Shown: positions 12,429 through 24,400 of the stretch, piece after piece
How the letters are laid out: the number at the start of each line of letters is the position of its first letter
Numbering within the stretch: position 1 is the first letter of the stretch
Source of the DNA: Gracilaria gracilis
Lineage: Eukaryota > Rhodophyta > Florideophyceae > Gracilariales > Gracilariaceae
Assembly (NCBI GenBank): GCA_030374805.1
Contig: JARGSG010000024.1
Coordinates: forward strand, 1-64,000
DNA length: 64,000 nucleotides
Direction: 5' to 3'
Position numbers and translations under genes: made by a program
Notes under the pieces: model-generated
Told to the model about the DNA's origin: nothing
The model's database searches: none
Seen by the model: only the letters and a program-made list of their open reading frames with translations

Positions 12429-13514
12429 TTACTCCCACTCGGCATTCGGATCCTGAGTCTCCGTTTCCCTAAACGTGAAGTTAAAGAAGTCCAACGGACA
12501 ACTCTTCCTATTCTGGTACACCCTCCTAGGCCCAAAGCGGCTTCCAACCCCTCCCAGCCTCTTCTCCTCCTGCTCTTCTAATATACGCTCCGCCGTCCTC
12601 GCAGCCGCCGTCGCACTCCCGAAACCCACCAATAGCGCGCCATCCGGCACCTGCGGTGGAACAAACATCTTACCATCCTCGTCCACCATCACCCCACTCT
12701 TCCTTCTGTTCTTCAGTCGACTCCCCACACCTTCTCCTCCCTCCTCTTCTCCCCCCTTCTCCCTCATTCTCCCCCGCCCACCCCGAGAACCAGGCGCCAC
12801 AGGCAACCCTTTACCTGCTCCCTCTCCCACCCCTACTCCCCCTCCCACCCCTACACCTCCTCCCCCTCACCATTTCCTTCAAATCCATCAGCAAATTTGC
12901 ACGCCTTCTCCACCTGTCCCAATTGCTCCTCCAACACTTCAACCCTACCCTTGACCCCCATGTTCTCCTTTCGCAGCCTCCCCATCTCCCTCCCCACGCA
13001 CTCCAACATCCCATTCACATGTTCCACAGCCCTCACCCCAGTCAACTTCATCCTCTTCCGAATCGTCGATATCAATTCCATCGGCATTCCCAACCTCCGA
13101 CACACTCAGCACCACCCCTCCCATGTCTGCCACCATCTCCGACAGCATGTCGTCGAAGTGCTCCTTCAAACTCCCCCCAAGCTTCCTCACCCGTTCCTCC
13201 ATCTCCCCCATAAACCTTCTATCCGGTCTTCCTCCTCCATCCTCATTCCCAGCACCTCCACGGCCTCCTCCATCCCCATTACAAACCCTCTGACTCACAC
13301 AAACCCCCTCAGTACCCCCTCCCTCCTCCCACGATGACGTCTCTGGCACTTCCGTCCTATGCAGCAGAGCCATTGGCTCCTCGTCCCCAACGTATCCATT
13401 CGACATCCCGAGAAAAGACGGCGTCCGGCGATAAACGACTTGAACAGGCCTGAGCGACTTACCACAACCCTCGTCCTTGCCAACCCTGATCACAGCCGCT
13501 ACATTCGTGGCCAC
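12429..13514 (-). pseudogene. Element A coiled-coil gene at the left end of A2, frameshifted
   Basis: Unrecognised protein of about 360 residues. The first part is Gly/Glu-rich with an acidic patch (several Asp/Glu in a row near 13060-13080). The middle is a coiled coil (about 13040-12870) that lies in a different frame. The last part, back in the first frame (12848-12429), is Gly/Arg-rich with a conserved-looking hydrophobic segment. Two single-base shifts or a very short intron are needed to join the parts; I favour frameshifts. It starts 409 bp from the divergent reductase-like gene. Its other copies lie outside the window, so its membership of A rests on its position between the A2 TIR and the other A genes. 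Confidence 0.45.
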
Positions 13515-13922
13515 ACACCCCTCTACCCTGTAGGTTTATTTGTATCACAATTTTCTATACCTCAATTTCCCGCCATTCCCCAAAAACTCCATTTCTCCCA
13601 GATATTTCCATATTTTCGTTTTTTCCTTTCAGTACCATCCCACAAAACCAATCCACAGCGCCCGTTCCCTAACTCCTTACCATTACATCTTCCCCTTCAT
13701 ACTTCCTTTCGACACATCTCTTTTCATAAACACATCCATCAGTCCTAATCCCTTCATACCCACCTACCTCATTCTTTCAACTACTTAGTCATAAAAACTA
13801 TCTTCTTCTCTGAAACCACTTTATCGATGTATACATCGGCAACGCCGTTCTCTACTTAAGCATCTTTTCCTTCCTCTCCTGTAGCACAATATCTCCTCAC
13901 AGCATCCAACAAATGCGACATA
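13515..13922. promoter_or_regulatory. Divergent intergenic region of A2
   Basis: Pyrimidine-rich on the plus strand and without a convincing gene. It lies between the starts of the minus-strand coiled-coil gene and the plus-strand reductase-like gene and presumably holds both promoters. No clear TATA box was found. Confidence 0.35.
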
Positions 13923-14756
13923 ATGACCTCGCCTTCCTCTTTTCTCCGCTCCTCCCACACCCCAGCTGTTGTTGTATGCAGAGGCTGCATTGGCTCCATG
14001 CTTTACGACCACGGTACCCCTCAAGATACCATTCTTTCACTCCAAGATTTCAAAGCCGCACACAGCATTCCGCAAGGTCCCATTTTCTTCTGCGGCAGGA
14101 GCAACTTGTTGGAAACAGTAATTCGCTCCTGCCCTCCATCTCGCAGACAGGAATTGGTCTTCATTCAGAACGGCCACATTCTTCCCATTCTTTCAAAACA
14201 TGTTCTTCATCACACCACACGAGCAGTTCTTTACATCGCCGTACCCACTCTCGCTGCACCTCCACAGGATGGCGTCACCCCTCTTACTCCCAACGGCCTC
14301 ACAACTGTCAGCGGAAAATGGGCTTTAGCACTAGCACAAAGCTTCATTAAGGCAGGTCTCACTTGCAATATCGTTGAGGAAGACGACTTCTCTAAATCCT
14401 ACTACGAAAAGCTCGTCTGGATCTCTTCATTCAACCTAGTTGGTTCCTCCCACGGCTTCATTACCATGCATGACGCGGCCACCCGCTACAATACCATAGT
14501 CTCAACGATAATGAAGGAACTACTCGGCATAGTCTCCTCCAACACAGCTATCTCCTACAATATCCCCTCCACGGTACAATCCCTCCTAGCCTACGGCAGC
14601 ACTCTTACCTCCTTACACGCCTCATTCTCTGAGTACGAATTCAGAAATGCTTACTTCTACCTTTCCTCCGAGAATACCAAAAGAGCGGGCTTGGCTGACC
14701 CTGCCCCTTTTCACACCAACTATGTCAATGTCCTTAGAAAAGACATTCTCTTTTAG
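13923..14756 (+). CDS. Ketopantoate-reductase-like protein without the NADP-binding motif
   Basis: The frame is intact, 277 residues. It resembles the ApbA/PanE (ketopantoate reductase) fold: a QNG motif at residues 82-84, a central strand-helix region, and an EKLVW...N segment in which Lys163 and Asn171 match the family's catalytic lysine and nearby asparagine. An all-helical C-terminal domain follows. The N-terminal GxGxxG dinucleotide-binding loop is not visible: residues 15-26 have CRGCIGS instead. It is therefore either a truncated or divergent relative that may no longer use NADP. It lies between the A2 coiled-coil gene (divergent) and the 2OG gene (convergent). It is the only unbroken element-A gene in the window, which suggests either selection or chance. 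Assignment rests on motif pattern and needs a profile search. Confidence 0.5.
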   Translation: MTSPSSFLRSSHTPAVVVCRGCIGSMLYDHGTPQDTILSLQDFKAAHSIPQGPIFFCGRSNLLETVIRSCPPSRRQELVFIQNGHILPILSKHVLHHTTRAVLYIAVPTLAAPPQDGVTPLTPNGLTTVSGKWALALAQSFIKAGLTCNIVEEDDFSKSYYEKLVWISSFNLVGSSHGFITMHDAATRYNTIVSTIMKELLGIVSSNTAISYNIPSTVQSLLAYGSTLTSLHASFSEYEFRNAYFYLSSENTKRAGLADPAPFHTNYVNVLRKDILF

Positions 14757-14959
14757 TACCAGTACTACTTTGGTCTCATTTTGTGAAAAAGATATCTTCG
14801 CACAATACTCTCTCTCCTTACCCCACGCTTTGTAACTCATTTTCTTTCTTCAACAATCCTTTTATGCTCACATTATATCAAAACATTCGTTCATTTCTCA
14901 GTACTAGTCAAGTCACCTCACTCTCACACACATAACACTACACGCCCTACATGTTTTAT

Positions 14960-17900
14960 CTAGTCCTCCTCATAATCCATTATCATCGGTCCCTCCTCGT
15001 AGTCCCCATCCGTGTTATCCGCCGTGTGGCCTTGCACCTCGTCATCTTCCTCTTCGTAATCCTCCTCTCCAACTTCCTCTTCCTCCATTTCAAAGTTGCT
15101 CACAGAACTTTCCTCCTCGTCCAGCTGGTCGTTCGGGTCTTCCCCGAGTCCAAATTCCTCATCTAAGAATTTGGGCCGAAAAGCAGGCTGCCTGTGCACC
15201 GCATCAGGGAGCTTGTATCCCTCGGGCACAAAGTACATATGATACCGTAGACAATTCTCTTTCACCAGCGCATCCATGTACCCAGCCCCAGCATGAAACA
15301 CATCTCCCCTTCCAATCAACATGGATTACGGTGGAACCCTGAACTTCTTCACAACCATCGTACGAGACAGCCTCTTCAAACTCTTTTCATCTGTCACATA
15401 CATACTACGTGACCTCTCACATACCCATATCATAAAAGAGCTCCCCCCGGAGGCCATCATGAAGAATCCTGGAATCTCCCCATTGTTCTTCTCCACATTC
15501 GTCAACCCTCGGAAATCGGTGTGCAACACCTGCCTCGGGCATCCCTCCCCCATACACAACACATGTTCTCCTGTTTCCGGCGCATACATCCTCTTCTTCG
15601 CCGTACTGTTGTTACACAGACGAAGAGCGGCCGCTATCTGCCCAAACCTAGCATCCAACAACGCCCTCTTTCTCACCATCATCACATTCTTCTCATCCGA
15701 TTTCATGTAATCCACAATCCCCTCTTTCGTGGTAATGTATCGCCCAATGTCCTGCATCCTATCCCCTGCGTCCTTCCCATCCCCCGCATTGATGATAGGG
15801 TTCCATCTCTTGCGGTTCTCCTCGAACTTGAGGTCCGGCTGTTCCAAGAAATCTTTGTGAAAGAACTCCAACATACTCTCTGTCACATCTTCATCCAACA
15901 CCATCCCCCTCTTCTTCGCCTCATCTGACATGCCTTCGTCACTTCCAAATTCCTCCAGCACACAGAATCCTCTCTCCATCAACTCCATTCTCTTCGCGGC
16001 AAAATACTCTCGCGCGAGGTCATTCCTTTCCATCGCCGCCATCCAAAGAGCCTTTTCCTCCCCTTTCGGCTTTCCATTCAACGGTAGCTTCACCCTAAGA
16101 ACTGATTCCTTCGTAGTCCCCAGTTTCTTGTGCACATTCCAGGCTGCATGCCAGTACACCGCGTGATGCACTGCCCTCGAATCCTCAACCGTTAAACACC
16201 CCGCCCTATGCTGCTTTTGTAGGTGAAGCATATCCATCCACGGGTGCTGGTGTTTCACAGCATTCTTCCCTTCCGGCCACTCACTCGGCAGTGCAATCAA
16301 CATATTCGTCCACGAAATATCTAATCCCCCGGTGTACTCCCCAGCTGTCTTCATCCCCTTCGGGAGAACATCCCGATTGTTATCCTCAAAGCTACGCATT
16401 CCTCCTTCACCTTCCCCCCCCGGTTCATCCCCAACAAATCCAGTATCCTTCTCACTACTATCACTCTCCTCCTCGCCCTCACTGGACGACATCACATTGA
16501 TTTTCTGCTTCTTAAAGAACTTCTTCAATGCAGTCCTCGTCATTTTCCTGAACAGGTTAACAACCTCCAAAGGTATGTCCACAGCAGATGTGTTCACCGT
16601 ACCCTTCCTTCTTCGCTTCGGGGCAGGTTGCACATCATCTTCATCCTCGTCATCAGTCAGCACTACAGAAGTACTCTTCCTCGTTTTCCTCTTCTCCCCC
16701 ACAACCCGGCCAACCTCCTCTTCTCTCAAACGACCCGGAACCACCTTACGTCTTGTGCTAAGTCTTAACACCGGTGGTTCCGGTTCAGGGCTTTCCAACA
16801 CCATGAGATCGTTCTCCACCTCAGCAGATGGAGCCCTGGCCGTCCCATCCGGTTCCACAACCTCTTCAATAACCTCCTCTACAACTTCCTCCTCCTCTTA
16901 ACTTCGCAGCGGTACTTTAAAGTGTTGTTCCAGCTTGTTACCTGCAGTCTTCACCCTCCCAGATACCATCCCGTCCCACAAACGCTTTCCTCCCGCGAGC
17001 TCCATTTTGGCTGTTTGCTTCCCGAGATATTCCGAGACAGATACACCCTTTCCTCCAATCTTGAGAACCGTCTGCATCAATTCCTCAACTGTCGTCTTCT
17101 TCCTCTTGGCAGTCATGTCGCAAAGCTTAAACATTTCAATTGCACACTGAAAGAAGTGCTTCCTCATATCCTCAAAACGGCCCGTCCTCCCTGTAGAGAA
17201 CATTCTCAGTCGCACATGCCATTGCAAGCAACGGACGACGAAACGGAATTCCCCACCTGCGAGTCCCATAAGGAGGTCACTGGACACATGTATGAGCGTC
17301 AGCAGCGGCCTCTCCTCACACACCTTCTCACAGAATTGGAGAAGCCCCTCGCTCTGCACAAACGTCAGAGCCAGTGCCGCATAGCGATTCAAGTGACGCA
17401 TACTATAGTCCCCGATGACCCCACTTCTTTTCAACGCGCCCGCTATCTGTTCTGGCGTCACCTTCCTCACATCCACTCCTCCTTCGTCAATGATGTTTGC
17501 AACGAAGGACACCGTGCTGTGAAGGTTGTCTGCGAAAGAAATCTTCAGAACACTGGAGCTCATCGCGTTCAAAAGATTGCCAAGTCCTAGCACTTCATTC
17601 ATGACCATCGGATTACCATCCTTCCTCGTCCATAACACAACATCCAGAGACTTCACTATATCCTCCCATTTCCCTCCTTCCTCACGCAGGTCCTGTAACA
17701 CAAGAAATCGTTGATATCCGCCTATAAGTGTTAAAGGCAGCACAAGTCTCCCGTCAACGATGTCACTCGCTTTCAAATCGCCTGCAAGTGTAACGGCAAT
17801 CAAACTGGCGGAGGGAATCCAACCAAAGTTGCGGCACTTCATCTTCGTGGCCTCCTTGTGCGCCAGGTTCAGACTGCGAACCGTCTTCTTCGGGATTTCA

Positions 17901-18829
17901 ATCATCTCGATATCCGTCGTCAACTGCTGCTGAACATAATCGGCGAGGCATATCTTCGGTAGCGGCAGCGTGGTTTCCACCTCATCCGACGGAACTTTAT
18001 CTCCTTCATCGAACAAATCCCCCTCAGTTCCACCCAGGGAAGCCTAGGTAGTCCCAATAACCTCCACAACATCGTCATCGGAGTCATCCACGATTTTAAC
18101 CCTCTCAATTGCTCCCACCGGTTTCTTCATCCCTTTTGAACCTCTTCGTCCTCCTCCTCTCATTGGTGGAGACTGGAGTTTGGCGGTTTTAGAGGACTGC
18201 TCAGCCGATTCCTTGACCTCCTGAACATCTTCACTCTCAGGCTGAGAGGTGGACGACTTCCCGGCCCCAGGGTGCGGAGTGGGGTGCGAAGTGGGACTCT
18301 GGGGAATCTCAATTGAGGCCATCATCGACGTATTCCAGACATAAAACCCAGCCGATACCAATTCGGCGAGCTTACTCGAGGGTTCCTCCGAACCTTGGAA
18401 ACGGTAAGGGTACTTCGCGTCTAGGTGACTTGAAATATTCGTCCTCCAGATAACCACCAAATCCTCACCCTCTAAGGCAGTGGCGCTTAGAAGATAGCCA
18501 TGCATCGAACGGCAGAGCCCCTTCCCGGTACCACCAGCAGGCCCCACGCCACGTACTTCCGCAGTACCAACTTCAACCCTGTTCTTGTCCTTTCCAAGGC
18601 TGATGAACAAAGATACAGAGTGGCCACCTTTTACCTTATGTGGCGCGGGAGTACTCGTCTTCTTCTTCATCGCGCGCGGTGTACCCCGCTCGGAACGCGA
18701 TTTCGCCCTACGAGGCATGGAGACCTTCTCCTTTTCTCTTCCTCGCGTGAACCGCGCCATTTCTGACCCCTCGCTGTTCCTCTTCGATCGCGCTAACTCC
18801 CGCCTCCTTTTATGGTTCAGAGGCGCCAT
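14960..18829 (-). pseudogene. Large 2OG-Fe(II) oxygenase protein of element A, three in-frame stops
   Basis: One reading frame of about 1290 codons, with no frameshift, is broken by only TAG (18041-18043), TAA (16898-16900) and TAA (15326-15328). The N-terminus is basic and low in complexity (Lys/Arg, Ser/Pro). The middle (about 17950-16950) is a conserved-looking globular region containing an IGGYQRFLVLQDL segment that recalls the GxxR core of ParB-like domains; this is tentative. An acidic linker with a PKRRRK nuclear-localisation-type motif follows. The C-terminal domain has the 2OG-Fe(II) hallmarks: HxD at 15515-15523, then after about 60 residues GDVFHAGAGY and RYHMYF, giving the distal His and the Arg that binds 2-oxoglutarate. 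The tail is Asp/Glu-rich. Such enzymes hydroxylate or demethylate proteins or nucleic acids; the substrate here is unknown. It is transcribed away from the hairpin array. The first good ATG is 18829, although the frame stays open to 18919. Confidence 0.65.
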
Positions 18830-19134
18830 GTTGGATACAAAGGGTTCAAATAATTCGAAAGGTGGATTACGACGGTCAAGAATGTTCACGAGAACGTATA
18901 GTGGACGTTCCCTTCTCAATCACGTTCGTTGCCTTCACTTCCTGACCGAACACTGCGCCCGCTCAATATAGGATTGAACTCAAGGGGTTGCGTATTTCAC
19001 GTTTTAGAATTCAGTATCGCTTTATTTAGAAAGTTAAATGATCGTCATAACTACTACGTACGCATAGCTATAGAATAAAGGCACCAAGTTTTGAAGGAAA
19101 AAAAAATGAATTGCGTTCGTTAAGTTTTCTGCAT
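18830..19134. promoter_or_regulatory. Upstream region of the 2OG gene, bordering hairpin array 2
   Basis: AT-rich and gene-free. It matches bases 1-120 of the window in patches, so it is a conserved part of element A. It probably contains the promoter of the leftward 2OG gene. Confidence 0.4.
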
Positions 19135-19737
19135 GGACAGCGGTCCGGGGTGGAGTGGCGCTTCATCAGTGCCCTGATGAAGCGCCACACCATCCCGGAC
19201 CGCTGTCAATGCGCAGTGGCCGATGAAGTTGGACGACATCTCGGACGGCTGTCCACGTGCTGTGGCGGGGAAAGTTGGACGACACCCCGGACGGCTGTCC
19301 ACGGCAAAAAAAAATTTTAATTTTTCGGGCAGCGGTCCGGGGTGGAGTGGCGCTTCATCAGTGCCATGATGAAGCGCCACTCCACCCCAGACACATTTCC
19401 ACGCGCCGTGGCTGATGAAGTTGGACGACACCTCGGACCGCTGTCCACGCGAAAAAAAAATTAATTTTTAAGACAACGGTCCGGGGTGGAGTGGCGCTTC
19501 ATCACGGCACTGATGAAGCCCCACTCCGCTCCGGATCGCTGTTCATGCGCCGTGGCTGATGAAGCTGGACGACACCTCGGACCGCTGTCCACGCGAAAAA
19601 AAATTTTAATTTTTCGGACAGCGGTCCGGGGTGGAGTGGCGCTTCATCACGGCACTGATGAAGCGCCACTCCACCCCAGGCCGCTGCCCACACGCCGTGG
19701 CCGATGAAGCTGGACGACACCTCGGACCGCTGTCGAC
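19135..19737. repeat. Hairpin array 2, first block (A2)
   Basis: Four ~72-bp near-perfect palindromes (19135-19207, 19329-19389, 19474-19543, 19618-19691). They share the core GGTCCGGGGTGGAGTGGCGC, then TTCATCA, a short loop and the inverse. Each is followed by a ~70-bp half-unit with GATGAAGYTGGACGACACC and a short run of A or T. The arm sequence differs systematically from array 1 (GGGGTGGAG here, GGGGTGTCG there), so each array has been homogenised within its own element copy. Confidence 0.85.
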
Positions 19738-20196
19738 GACGGTTTTCACTTTTGATTGTTTTATGAATACTTAAAGCCTTGCATCTTCTTATAATGATGG
19801 GAGGACGTAAGGGCGTCAAATCATTTGGCTGTTTTTTAGTGAGTTTGTTGGAAAGCAATAAAAATTGCCCTTCATAAGCACGGAGAACAGTTTAGATTAG
19901 AAGTAGTTCGCAGCTTGTTGGTCATGTATAAAACAAAACAAATAATACATCACATCGATCTGGCAGAATATGCGCTATATCAGAAACTTTACATCCTATC
20001 AAATCGAAGAAGGTAGTTCTACATAATACCTTTTCTAATTGTATATGATGTAGGTTTTCCTGTACCGCCCAAGGTCGTGACCGATAATGAATACACCCTT
20101 TGCGACAACCACGAGCATTATGTGGTTGGGGGAGAAGAAGAACTCACCACTGGCCACGACATCTTTCTAGTGACTATATTGGGGACTATTCTTCTT

Positions 20197-20460
20197 CAGT
20201 GATTGAAATATCAGTAATGGCTAAACAAGATTATATGAGTTTAACAACTCATATAGTCGTAGTCTACCATCACCGGTAGCTCAACCACTTCCGATAGTTC
20301 GACCTAACGCAGTCTAATCTAGTCGGTCTAACAAATAACCACAGTCCAACAGTGATTGAGCTAGCTTTCAAAGCCAAAGCCGATTACATGAGTTGAACAA
20401 CTCAAATAATCGTACTCGACCATCACGGCCAGCTAATGCACTTCCGAATGCTCTCAGTAA
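20197..20460. repeat. Diverged 153-bp tandem duplication
   Basis: Two adjacent units, each beginning CAGTGATTGA (20197 and 20350), contain a near-palindrome around ATGAGTT-AACAACTCA followed by a CATCACSG block. Identity by eye is about 75%. Confidence 0.6.
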
Positions 20461-20633
20461 AGCACGGATGCAGAAGTGGCATACACTGTGTCCGGCGACT
20501 CTGGCTTTAATACGCAATAGCATGGAAAATAGAAGAGTACGCCAGTTAGTACGATTCACAGAAAACGAACAAAATTGTCGAACGTACCTTGTGAGCCACT
20601 ACGTCCGCGCAACAGGACAAGGACGGAAAGGGC

Positions 20634-20742
20634 ACCTCCCTTATACAGTTTCCGGCGATATTTTTTTCTTCTGTCACAACTGAGAGGATCACTTGGTTGC
20701 GACAGAAGAAAAAGAGATCCCTGGAAACCGTAACGGGGAGGT
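20634..20742. repeat. Imperfect inverted repeat with ~47-bp arms
   Basis: The left arm begins ACCTCCC and runs through GTTTCC and TTTTTCTTCTGTC to 20680. The right arm (20694-20742) is its reverse complement at about 80% identity, around a 13-base loop. It could be a tiny foldback element or the remains of one. Confidence 0.6.
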
Positions 20743-20867
20743 ACAGAGCGTTGTGCTTACCGAGGCAGTTCGCAGGAGAGCGAAGGTGCTTAAGTACAGG
20801 CGGCGTCACATTACAAACAAGCGCCAGTCGCGAGGGGGCCGCTGTCCAGGTGGAAATTATTTTTTTT

Positions 20868-21107
20868 CGCGTGGACAGCGGTCCGGGGTGTCGCTCAGCT
20901 TCATCAGCCACGGCGCGTGAGCAGCGGTCCCGGGTGGAGTGGCGCTTCATCAGTGCCGTGATGAAGCGCCACTCCACCCCGGACCGCTTTCCGAAAAATT
21001 AGAATTTGTTTTACTTTTTCTCCCACGGCGCATGGAAAGCGGACCGGCTCGAATGGCACTTCATCAGAGCCGTGATGGAGCGCCACTGCACCACGGACCG
21101 CTGTCCG
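20868..21107. repeat. Hairpin array 2, second block (A2)
   Basis: Contains a half-unit at 20873-20915, a strong palindrome at 20931-20992 with the array-2 core, and a more diverged one at 21040-21107. It directly precedes the leader of methyltransferase-SET copy 2, just as array 1 precedes copy 1. Confidence 0.8.
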
Positions 21108-21473
21108 GAGACCCGTAAGTCTGAACTTTGCCTATACTTCCACATCTAGGAATTATCGCACCCCCGTTCCATCTCTGCCTTCTCTTATTACTGTTTATCA
21201 CCGCATAAGCCCCCTAACATCGTCCAATTCCCTTCTACTCCTCTACTTTAGAGTTCTGGTACCGTTTTGGCGTTTAAACTCCTCCTTCACATCGCTAATT
21301 CCGCGGCCGTCTGCCGTCCGCTCCCGTCAACCATCCGCACTCATCTCTCGTTCGCTGCCGTCTCTCGTCAGCTTCTGTCCGTTCGCCCTCGCCGTCCGCT
21401 GCCGACGTCAATCATCTGTTTTCTCACGACCGCTCCCGTTCTCCTTCCGTATTCATAATACAGCCCCCTGTTA
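21108..21473 (+). promoter_or_regulatory. Leader of the methyltransferase-SET gene (copy 2)
   Basis: Pyrimidine-rich, with several CCGTCCGCTSCCG-like blocks at 21295-21440 as in copy 1. No gene seen. Probably promoter and 5' UTR. Confidence 0.4.
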
Positions 21474-24400
21474 ATGTGTAAAATGGCTGCCGCAACCACA
21501 TCGAGGTCTAAGTCACCGTCACCGGCACCTCCGATATCTGACATGAATGTTGGAAAAATGTTCGGTTCTGGAGATGAGCTTCTCACCGCGTGTCTCGTCA
21601 TCCGTGATCACTATGCGTCGACGATGCGAGAGAAAGACGAACCTAGGAAAGTGGGACACAGCGAATTCGTTCAATATATCATCAAGAATCGCACTGTCCT
21701 AGACGTGGCCAAGAAGTACTTCTCTATCCTTCTCAGACCCACTTACCCGTCATACAGCGACGATGAGCTCAAGGCTGTGTGCGGGAAGGGTTCGTACCGT
21801 CAGCTGTATCTGTCGACGAAGTTGCTTGACATCGTGGACGGAGAAAGAGACAGACGTGTGAGGGATTTTTGGAATGCTTATACCAGAGTGGACTTTCAAG
21901 GAATACCCAAGAATGTGACGTTAACCAAATTCTTCAAGTCCATGAGTATAGCTCCCAGGCGTGTGGGTCAGATAGTTTCCGCTTTCGGTACGAGCATCGC
22001 TACACATTTCCACAGAGTTCTCTTTCTTTCCCTTATTCAAAAAGTATCTATGGAAAAGCGCCTTCGGGGCCATAAGAAGCGTAAGGGGGTGAAGGGATAT
22101 TCCACCCCTTCTGGGAATGTTCAAATATTGCAGAATTTCTAAGCTCAGCGAGCGGGTTTTGGTGTGCAGCCGGTAACAAAGGCCTGGGATTGTTTCTCCC
22201 GATTTCTGGGATTCCCTAGCGCTGAGGTCATGGTTCTCCCTTTCCTACTGCTCGTGTACGATGACATGCAGTTTAAACCCATTTAAACGCGTTCCAAGGA
22301 GTTCCTGCACAAGGACAACGACCATCCCTTGCTACCGAACAACACGCAAATTCTTCGAGAAGACGAGGTCCAACCGTGGGCAAGATATCTTCCGGAGGAC
22401 ATTGATGTGGCCCTCGGAACGCTTGCGAAGGAGTTCATTTCTGATCTGAACAAGGTTGTTATGAACGATCAGTTGTACACAATATCAGAACCTGGACGAT
22501 GGGCCGTTCTAAAGACGTTTACCAGGGACCCGTCAACAGCGTTTGCTCAGAGATTTGATTGTTTCTGTAACTCGCTTATGTCCTCCATCTTGGAGACAAT
22601 AGGCCCTTTGAAAATCAAAGAAACACTCAGGGTCCCTGATTTACCTCTCACGCGGATATCGAAACCGGAGCCTGCCATAGAAATTCATGACGATGATGAT
22701 GAGCAGTTGGAGAGGGGGAATCCTTCGGAGGGGAAGCAAGGAGAGGATGGAGATGGCGGAAGTGGAATGGATGTAGTGGGTGAGAGTGGGAATGAAGATA
22801 TTGGTGAACGGTCGTCCGACGCTGAAATACAGCCTCTTCCTGCCATTTTCTCGTTAGACGATAAAATGGAATTCCAACGTTGTGAACTGGAGATGGAGAA
22901 ATACTTTCGAATGTATAATTGCGGGTTCGAGGATACCGGTTGAAACGGACGAGACTCTGCGAAACAACGGAGTTTCTCCATTGAGGAAAGTTCAACTGGT
23001 TCTTATGGACCCACCATACAACATAAGGGCCGATAAGAACCGGGAGAACAGTTGGTACGATATGCTGAGCGCTGAGCATATGGAGAAGGCGGCAAAGCTT
23101 ATATCAAGGCTGCTACGTCCGGGGGGTCATTTCGTTATCTTCTCTGCATTGGAACAGGTGAACCAGTGGACGAGGGTGCTTTCCTTTATTGGAGCAAAGG
23201 ACGAGCAAGGGGTTCCGAGGCGATCGTTTGTAGTGGACCAGGTCCCAACTCATTTTATACGGTCGCAAGGCAACCCCATGCGAAACCCGGGACGCAGGTC
23301 CTGCTTCTTGTTCCCTGCGATGGAGTATGCAATACATGGTGTTCGAAGTGGCCTCGATTATGCACAGCAGCATGCGATGGTGAACTATGAGAACTTCAAC
23401 TACATGCAGTCGACGTATCCAGGGTACCACAGTGTTATTGACCAGGTACCGCCCATGTCCAATGGGGAGACTCTTCAATAGAAAAAAAAGAAGGAGGGTG
23501 GGGGCTACATGTTGCAAAAGGAGAGGTCGGAACAAAAACCTCGCGCGTTGTTGAAGGAGCTGATCAGCAGATTTTTGCAGCCAGGTGATACAGTGGTGGA
23601 CTTGTTCGCGGGAACTTTTTCGACTGCCATGGCATGCATGAAGTTACAACGTCATCGGAAGTTTATTGGTTGTGAGCTGGACCCGGACTGTTTTGCGCAT
23701 GCTAGGCACGTGGCAATTGTTCAGTTCGCGATGTCCATGCGCGATAATGAGACGGACATTTAAATTACGCAGGAGGTCCGAAACTTTGTGAATCGCGTGA
23801 TGGACTTATTTCCCAAGTAGAACGCTCGTTTTTTACGATCATGGAAGGCTCCATCCGGCTTCCCACAGTATCAAAAGTTCCCACCGTATATTGTAGACTT
23901 CCTGGCACCGATGTGGCAGGAGGAGGGCATGGCCATGATCGGCAGGCGCAAAGCGCTACATGAGTGGCCGAAAACGTTGCAAGGGAAGATGGGTCTCCTG
24001 GATTGGAACGCGATGTTGGCACTGGAGGCCACTATGTGTGGTTGTCGCATTGGAAAGTCGTCGATTCGTCACCATGACATAGGAGTGGGAGTGTTTACCA
24101 CGCGCCGTTTCATGAAGAACGAAGAGATATGTTTCTTTTACGGAACTGTAGTGTACCATGACTTAACGAAGAGGAAATAGGTACACAAGAAGTATGGGGA
24201 AGGGTTGTTGGGAGCCACCGCCGCACGTTTTCGACCTTATGCGATGGAGGTTAGTCTGCGAGCGGAGGTATTCCGGAAACTCCTGGAAAGGAGACGAGAA
24301 GTACCTACAATCCCATTATGGATTGTACCCGCTCCATTTTCGTTGGGTGGAACAATTAACGACCCAAAATATATGGAAGGGGATAAAGATAGGGATGCAG

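Larger units (their letters stand above)
19738..20867. other. AT-rich insert splitting hairpin array 2
   Basis: No convincing gene. It contains a 153-bp tandem duplication (20197-20349 and 20350-20460) and a 109-bp imperfect inverted repeat at 20634-20742, described separately. It separates the two blocks of array 2, so it is probably one or more small insertions. Confidence 0.5.

Noticed and set aside
14757-14959. Small gene between the reductase-like and 2OG genes
   Set aside because: Only 200 bases between convergent genes; the open frames are extensions of low-complexity sequence.
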